Shown here piece by piece: positions 15,205 to 24,200 of a stretch of 64,000 nucleotides of DNA. Source of the DNA: Flaccisagitta enflata (Eukaryota > Chaetognatha > Sagittoidea > Aphragmophora). Each line of letters opens with the position of its first letter. Positions within the stretch are counted from its first letter, which is position 1. Location of the stretch: contig OZ231127.1 of the NCBI GenBank assembly GCA_965153355.1, forward strand, positions 50,282,001 through 50,346,000. Direction: 5' to 3'. The translations under genes and the position numbers were made by a program. The notes beneath the pieces were generated by a model that worked only from the letters and a program-made list of their open reading frames with translations, did no database searches and was not told the DNA's origin.

Positions 15205-18200
15205 ACACACAACCCATCTGAAGAAAACAGCAGTCAATACTTCCGAACCGAGAAACCTGGGTTTATCGAAGACGATTCTGTTATCAACGAGAAATTTCTT
15301 CTTCCGAAGTTTCGATTAAGAGACTTACACTCTTTATTTTATATAAGGACCAGTAAATTTTTTCTGAGGTTGGGATGTCCTTAAATTTTAACAAATTTCA
15401 GGCTGAAATGTCCTTAGCGTGTCCTTAATATTTTCTTATGACTACGTTTTATGCATTAAAATAATTGAGGTTCAGTATCATGAAACATTAGTTAGATTTG
15501 ACAATAATTGCTTCGTAGTTGTTCTTTATAGAATATTATATAATTTAACAAAAATAAGACTATCATTTCTTTTAAATGTGGTTATTTTCTTTAAGAAGTT
15601 GCGTAAAGACAATCTAAATTTTGAATGAAAAATTTTTTTTTGCAAATCTGAGGCTGGGCTCTGTCCTTAAAATGTCCTTAATTTTTGGCAAAATTTCAGC
15701 CTCAATGTCCTTATAAACATTGTCCTTACTCAAAATAAAGAGTGTAATGGTCAAAAAATATTTTAGGAAGATTTGCGCAAATTTCCACACAAATCTCCAG
15801 ACAATGCATACATAATGGCGGCCAATAAATGAATATGACGACTCAGAGCACTTGCTGGATGAAACCTCTTCCTCGGGACACATATTTCAAGCGCCAGCTC
15901 AACAGAAATTGGTCCCTTCTTATTAGGCTCACTCGGCACTCGCCTTCAAATGAACGCCTTTCGCTCACTATGATGACGCCATATTGAAAGGGGCATCGGG
16001 AGCGTAAGCTTACATGCCCGCAGTCGGACGCTCAGGCTAGAATTAAGTAAACGAAAGAAAAAATTGTGTTCATCTATCAATATATCTAGGTATATAGAAC
16101 AATTGAAGTCTGACACTGGGACCTGATGCCCCGCTTATTTGCGGCATGCGGATTGTTACAACCTCACTATTGATTGACATTTTTTTGACATGATCATGAT
16201 AAAGACGACGACGCTGTTAAAAAAGAGGATGATGAAAACAACAAAGACGATGAAAACGATGATTAAAACAACGGTGATGAAGACAACGATGAAGACGACG
16301 CCGATGAAGACAACGCCGATGAAGACGACGCCGATGAAGACGACGCCGATGAAGACGACGCCGATGAAGACGACGCCGATGAAGACAACGACAAGGAAGA
16401 CAACAACGATGAAGACGACGACGGTGAAGAAGACAACAGTGACGAAGATTACTGTGATGAAGAAGACAATGATAAAGACGACTTTTACGAAACTAATGGT
16501 GATAAACACCAATGACAAAGGTGCCATGGACGGACGAAGCCGTCATTGGAAGGTGTTGATGACGTACAGTAGATGTCGTATAGACTTGGAATTACGGGGG
16601 AATTCATATAAAAACAAATAGATATAAGAAACTGATATTTAGATTATAAACTAATAAAAGGATGCTTTATTGACAATGGGTGTTGGTTGAAAATATCAAT
16701 ATTTTGAGAAATTTTTTGAGGGAACATTGCTTAAAACCAAATTTGCTACAACTTTCCCGCAGTATGTTCTGTAAGAATATTGCTAGTTTAGCCGTTGCTA
16801 GAGAGCGTAACTATGTGTGACAACCCTGTGATGCTCCCTAGCAACTGCCAACGAGCGATAGTCATTAACTATATTTTTTTTTGTCAACATGAATGTTTTC
16901 TCTAGGTGGCGCCCCCCTATCTTGGGTGTTTTTGCATGGGGAATCCATTGGTGAAGTCAAAAATGCAAAAAAACGATGTTTAGAACTTGCCCTGGCCCGG
17001 TAACGAGCATATATGACCTTTTCACTTATTTTTTACCATTTTTTGTCAATTTTCAAAGATGCAGTTGCATTTAAATAACAAAAAATGCAAAAATATACCT
17101 CTAATAGATGAATTTAATCCACCTGAAACATTCATGAGCAGCTTGGCCCTCTTATGGGGGAATAATTGGCTCTTAGGGCCCCGTATTGAGCATTTTTTGA
17201 ACAAATAAGCAGTAAATTATCAATTATTCTTCATTTATTAGTATAATCCTCCTTACTCAATCTCTATCTTATGTTAAATTGATAGAGAATTTTTCAAAAA
17301 CCCAAATGTTGCAAGAGGCTGAGCTGGGGAAGAGGTTATCAGGCATTTCAGCTGGGGCATCATTGAAAAAAAAGCGCATAACAAACACGGTTAATATTTA
17401 TAAGTTGCATGCAAGACTTACATTTAGAATGATATAGAATGATTAGAATGACTTAGAATAACTTAGTATAACCTAAAATAACCTTAAATGACTTGAAAAA
17501 ATGAAATTGTTAAAAAAAAGTATAAGTATGGGACTGACAAACCAACCAACAGAGTGATGGATAGACAGACAAAGCGGGGTGTAGAGTCGCGTGCACGCGA
17601 CTAAAAAGTCAAGTTTAACTGATGAACTTACCAATCATTTGGTCATGGCATAGTGTAAACTTAAACCTCCTTTTGATAGTTTATCTTGCAGAAGTGGGCA
17701 GTTTTTGAATAATTAAGGTCACCTGAGACATTTTACTCAAATAGTCCTGTCTCATGATAGGAAATGAACAAATTTTGCCTCGATATGAACATTATTAAAG
17801 CAAAAAAGGGAGGATTTTGTGATAAACTGTTTACTGTAAATAAAAGTCACCTGAGATATATATCTCCAGTAGCCCTGTTTCATGATAGGAAATTGATAAA
17901 TTTATGGCTTAGGTATGAGCATTACTCTAGCAAAAAGTGATGACTTTCACAATAAACTGTTTATTGTCAACAAGTGTGATAACTTGCATTAAACAACTTG
18001 AATTTGAAATTGTGTGTGTGTTTGCGTGTGAGTATGTGTAAAAGGGAATAGGAATTGTATGCCCCTGCCCACCTATCCATTATAATATTATATTCCAGGG
18101 TTACTTGTTACAGACCATTTTACTCACTATGAAGGCATTTATTTGTAAGGGAAAGGAAAAGGTTGAGTAGCAACAAAAGGTAAAGAAATGAGAGGTGGGG

Positions 18201-19439
18201 AGAAAAAGAAACAGATGGGGAAAAAAACATTGATGAAGAGGAAGTGAAAGAGAACTAGTCATTTGAAGATTGCTTGTAGTGTTCAGCTGCAGAAGTGGGG
18301 TGAGAGTAGGGCAGAGGCCCTAAGGGGCCAATGTCCTGTTGAACATAGGGGTGAGTTTTCTCAGTTGAAATGGCCAAATTGGACAACCTAGGATGAACAT
18401 GGGGGGTCCAAATATTGAAAATTTTGAAAAAGATTGATTATTGAAGAGGCTAGGTTTTGCAGTTGTGGGCTTGTGAAAGTTGATTTTAGTAAATAATAAT
18501 AGATTTTATGTTAAGTGCCTGATTACTTGGTTACTTGATTTAATTGTCAAGTAAAGCTGAATAAAATAAAATAAACAATATTTCCAACATCATCTTTAAA
18601 CAAGGCTAAATTACAAAAGAATGCTTTTCTGATCAATTGTTCAGAAATGAGAGCAATTTAAAGAAAAACAGTTCAACCAATATTTCAACAATTTTCCTAC
18701 ATTTCAAATTTTGCAAAATCTCATTAACAGTGGCACAAGTATCAGAATGATCATTTTTGTACAGAAAATCCTTGAAATCTTCCAGCAAAGAACTGCAAAC
18801 TCTCATCTTCCAGGGGCTTCTTTCAAAATTTGGCTAGCTTGTTTAGTTTTTGCATAATGTCCTGATCTTTTATTGCAGTAGAGAAAAATCATACTGTATT
18901 AGCCATTCTTTGGCTCCAAATCAACTGTCCAAGACCTTATATCAGCCCTCTCATGATATTATACTTAAAACTTTGCAAAATTCAAATATGCTTTCGCATG
19001 CCCATAACAGCGCAAACCTAGTCTCTTCAAGCCTTTTCAAAAGCTTAATTCTGACTATGTTCTTACTAGGTCTCCTGATCTTTTACTCTGATGTCTCCTT
19101 TAATTTTGGCTATTCCAACTTACTGAGGAAAGACACTTCTATATTCATGATGATTAGCCTCTTTGGGCCAATGCCTTACTCTCACCGCACTTCTACAGCT
19201 GAACACCACAAGTGATCTTCAAATGACTTGTTCTCTTTCATTTACTCTTCATCAATATTGCTTTCTCTATCTATTTCTTTTTCCCCCCTCTTTTCTTTAC
19301 CTCTTGTTGCTACTCAACCTTTTCCTTTCCCCAACAAATAAATACCTCTGTAGTGAGTTACATGATCTCTAACAAATAACCCTGGAATGAAATATAATTG
19401 ATTGGCAAACTACCCTCATTCCCTTTCACACACACACAC

Positions 19440-19517
<78 letters not shown>

Positions 19518-21100
19518 AGGATCTTAAATGCAAGTTATCACAATTGTTTACAGTAAACAGTTTATCAAAAAATCATCACTTTTTTGCTTAAATAATGTTC
19601 ATATCAAGGCAAAATTTATTTATTTCTTATCATGAGACAGGATTACTTGAGTAAAATGTCTCAGGTGACCTTGATTATTCAAAATATGCCAACTTCTGCA
19701 AGATAAACCATCAAAAGGAGATGCTAATTTACAGTATGCCATGTCCAAATGATTGGTCAGTTCATCAGCTAAACATAACTTTTTAGTCGCGTGCACTACA
19801 TTCCGCTTTTTCTGTCCATCCATCCCTCTGTTGGTTGGTTTGTCAGTCCCATACTTATACTTTTTATTAACAATTTCATTTTTTCAAGTCATTTAAGGTT
19901 TTTTTAGGGTATACCAAGTCATTCTAAGTCATTCTAATCATTCTATGTCATTCTTAATGTAAGTCTTGCACGAGACTTATAAATATTAACCGTGTTTGTT
20001 ATATTTATGGACTTTTTTTCAATAATGCCCTGGCTGAAATGCCTCATAAGTCATAACCCCTTCCCCTGCTCAGCCCCATGCAACATTTGGGCTTTTGAAA
20101 AACTCTCTATCAATTTAACATAAGATAGAGATTGAGTAAGGAGGATTATGTCAATAAATGAAGAATAATCGATAATTTACTGCTTATTTGTTCAAAAAAT
20201 GCTCAATACGGGGCCTTAACAGCCAAATATTCCCCCATAAGAGGGCCAAGCTGCTCATAAATGTTTCAGGTCGACTAAATTCATCTATTGGAGGTATATT
20301 TATGCATTTTTTGTTATTTAAATGCAACTGCATCTTTGAAAATTGACAAAAAATGGTAAAAAATGAGTGAAAAGTTCATATATGCTCGTTACCGGGCCAG
20401 GGCAAGTTCTAAACATCGTTTTTTTGCATTTTTGACTTCACCAATGGGTTCCCCATGCAAAAACACCCAAGATAGGGGGGCGCCACCTAGAGAAAACTTT
20501 CATGTTGACAAAAAAAAATATAGTTACGATAGTCATACAGAATATACTCGGAAAGTTGTTGCAAATTGCTCGAAAAAATTCTCAAAATATTGATATTTTA
20601 GTGGGAATACATGGACATATATTTCCGTAGCAACCGACCCCCATCGTCAATAAAGCATCCTTTTGTTAGTTATGAATTCCCCTGTATTTCCAAGTCTAGA
20701 CGACATCTACTGTAACTCGTAAGACGCCGAAACTGGAGAAAATGTTAAAAATGGCGCTGACCAAAACAACATTTAGGCGCGGGACTCATTATCTTCAAAC
20801 CGGCTAAGAAAGAACAAAGAAAAGACCCCATCACTGTCAACAATTACAGTGCTGACGTGGTAATTTTTTGTGGGGATAAGTCTTGCATTACTAATTAGTT
20901 TTTGGTGTATGTTTGAATGTCTAAGTAAAGCTCGTAGCACTTTCTTTTGTCACAGAACTTCAGCATCATCATTACATCCGCCAAACCTGGCATTGAATAA
21001 GCTGCGAAATTCACATCAAAGCTCATAGACCATCTTTCTTCAAAATTCATTGATGGTTAGATAGACAATGTGTGTGTGCGTGTGTGTGTGTGTGCACGCA

Positions 21101-21144
<44 letters not shown>

Positions 21145-21202
21145 TGCGTGTGTGTGCGCGCGTGCGTGCGTGTGTGTGTGTGTGCGCGTGCGCGTGTCTT
21201 TC

Positions 21203-21276
<74 letters not shown>

Positions 21277-24200
21277 AGACAGAGATTGAGTGTAGAAACG
21301 GATAAATAAAACAAGGCCGGATACACGGCAATCCAGTCGCGGATGGTTGGGCAGGAGCAATAATGCAAAAACCGCTCGGAATTCAAAAATGTGACATACC
21401 GACGTACCGATGTACCGACCGACACGGCAAGGTGGAGTCGCGTGTCCGCGACTAAAAACTAATTAATGCGCTGCCCTTCAGATAGATGCTTATTGGTTAA
21501 GAGACAGAGATGAGACTTAGATTGTCTTACCTTCAGTAAAAAGACAAGCACTCAGACATGAAGCGGCCAAGGCTGGTTTAACACACCAATATTATTTCAT
21601 CAGGACGGCATTTCATGGAGACAACTGCAATATAATATCACCATGCAGAGCTTCAAACTCCTTCTACCAAGATGAACGCAGATGGTGAGTGTAAAAGAGA
21701 CATAGATTGACTGACAGACATGCAGTTTGGAAAACATATGGGCCCACACCACCACCACACACACACACACATACTCACAAATACTCAGGTACAGGCCGTA
21801 CAGCATCTGAAACTGAAAGTTAATTTTGCGGCTCTCTACAACGTGCGCGCTTCATCGGATGGGTCTTTACATCGTTATCACACAGCTTCGCATTTTTATA
21901 CTCTGTTCATATTATGATTTTGTATGGATTGCGAGGGTAGATAAGGCTAATTTGGAAGCATACAGGGGACGTGGTAATACATTCATGAATTCGATTGGAG
22001 AATGATTGGATTGATTTAAATTGTCAGAGTTGCGTAGTGGGGTACCTAAATTTTTATTCAGGGCTATATCAGGAAAATGTGGGTATAACCTTGTGAATGA
22101 AAAGAGTTGATCACTTAGTGATAATCTACGAGCCGTCACTAGGCAGAGATTCGTTCTGCAGACGTGAATTGAGATGAATTGTAGTTATTGAAGTTCCGAC
22201 TGTCGTTTTAAATTGATTGGTCCAAGACCTGCACTGAAACTTGAAAGGTCAAGTAGCATCATTTGTTATTTGCTTTGCAATTGTTTTTTTTTTCATGTTC
22301 TGTTTTGTGTAGTTACGTATGTCTGTGTTTGTTTGCGTGGTGTGCATTAGTTTAGGTATGCCTTGCCTCTTTATTGCCCTCATTGAAATGAATTTTCTAT
22401 AAAGAAATACAAATGAAATACTGATCGATAATCTGTCTCCCATGATTAATTGCAAAATGCTCGATGTCAACCCTACTGTAACGCCAGGTGGGCGTCGGAT
22501 AAGCACAGATACAGTGAATCTGTTGCTTTGGGCAGAGCATATATATTCAGTGAGTTTTTGTGGCTTTTCAGCATCAAGATACAGTACCTTCCGAGCAAAC
22601 CCGGCTAAAACTGGAGGATTAATTTTTATTACTTTAATTTTATTTTTCAAACTTCATTTTTTGTATCTAACTTAATATAAAGATACTTAATTCCTTGAAC
22701 ATATTTGGCTATCAAGAAAAATAACTCGTAAAATCAAAGTGCATGAAGACATCAATATTGAGTGTTCTTACCCAGATCAATGGATTCAGCAGAAAATTTT
22801 ACCTATCCTAGACTACAAGAACAGCTCAAGTAGACTATTATTTCAGGTTCTATGGCCATTTAAAGTTTTTAAGCACAATTGTCCTAAATCATTTTGAGAC
22901 AATTGTCCTTAAAAACTTAAAATAGCTGTAAAACCTGAAATAATTGTCTGATTGAGCTGTTCTTGTAGTCTAGGACAGGTAAAATTTTCTGCTGAATCCG
23001 ATGGTCTGGGTTAGAACATTCAACATTGATGTCTTCATGCAATTTGATTTCACGAGTTATATTTTTTGACAGGCACATATGTTCAAGGAATTAAGTATCT
23101 TTTAATTAGGTTAGATACAAAAAATAAAGTTTGGGAAATGAAATCAAAGTAACAAAAATTAATCCTCCAGTTTTAGCTGGGTTTGCTCGGAAGGTACTGT
23201 AGACAGATAGAAAAAAAAATCCCAGACTCTGCCAATTTCGCGTCAGATTCAGTCGGAATACGGTACGGCCAAAAATAGGGTACAGGACAATTTCTCGTGT
23301 TTTGAAACCAGTTTGAGAATTGGAGATTCGACATCTCAGATGCAGTCACAAATAAACACACACACACACACACAGACAAAGACACATACACACGAGACAC
23401 AACCAATCACAAATACACACACACACACACACGCAACCAATCACAAATACACACACAACCAATCACAAATACACACACAACCAATCACAAATACACACAC
23501 AACCAATCACAAATACACACACAACCAATCACAAATACACACACAACCAATCACAAATACACACACAACCAATCACAAATACACACACTACCAATCACAA
23601 ATACACACACAACCAATCACAAATACAAACACAACCAATCACAAATACACACACTACCAATCACAAACTACACACACACACTACCAATCACAAACTACAC
23701 ACACACTACCAATCACAAACTACACACACTACCGATCACAAACTACACACACACTACCAATCACAAACTAAACACACTTCCAATCACAAACTACAGACAC
23801 TACCAATCACAATTACACACACAAATACAACAAATCACAAATACAACCACAATCAATAACAAATACAATCAATAACAAATACAAACAATCACAAATCTAA
23901 ACAACCACTCGCAAATACACACACACCCAATCACAAACTACGCACACACACAATCAATCACAAATAACACAATCAATCACAATTACACACACAAACACAA
24001 CAAATCACAAATACAACCAGAATCAATCACAAATACAAATAACCAATCACAAATACAAACCACTCACATATTCACACCCAATATTAAATACACACAAGTA
24101 TACACACACAATCTCTCTCACACATAAACAAACAAACAAACAAACAAACAAACACACACACACTCAGTTACCGAATCATCGGCCGGTATGTCCTCTCCCA

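Larger units (their letters stand above)
16567..20712. mobile_element. 4.1-kb palindromic element with TA duplication
   Basis: TA-flanked, with ends CAGTAGATGTCGTATAGACT and AGTCTAGACGACATCTACTG. The arms of roughly 2 kb are inverted copies: GGGGGCGCCACCTAGAGAAA at 20476 mirrors 16900, the CCCGGTAACGAGCATATATG segment recurs, and TCACCTGAGACATTTTACTC at 17719 mirrors 19650. The apex is near 18650-18800. Each arm holds a PTR 3' end. It shares ends and subterminal sequence with the 558-bp element at 41200. No transposase was seen. Confidence 0.75.

Noticed and set aside
14082-15384. His/Thr-repeat proteins
   Set aside because: Translations of CA microsatellites with no start or splice context.
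16156-16621. MKTTP-repeat protein or its antisense Val/Phe-rich frame
   Set aside because: A 15-bp minisatellite, open on both strands and without flanking gene signals.
18850-19372. Plus-strand ORFs of 69-121 aa
   Set aside because: They lie within the right arm of the 4.1-kb palindrome. Low complexity, no domain, and the left arm does not preserve them.
22442-22560. Plus-strand exon ending in a good gtgagt donor
   Set aside because: No matching acceptor or neighbouring exon in a compatible phase. The antisense frame is equally open and it abuts a fold-back element.
23400-24160. CRISPR-like regular array
   Set aside because: Units are contiguous tandem copies with no unique spacers, and the sequence is clearly eukaryotic.
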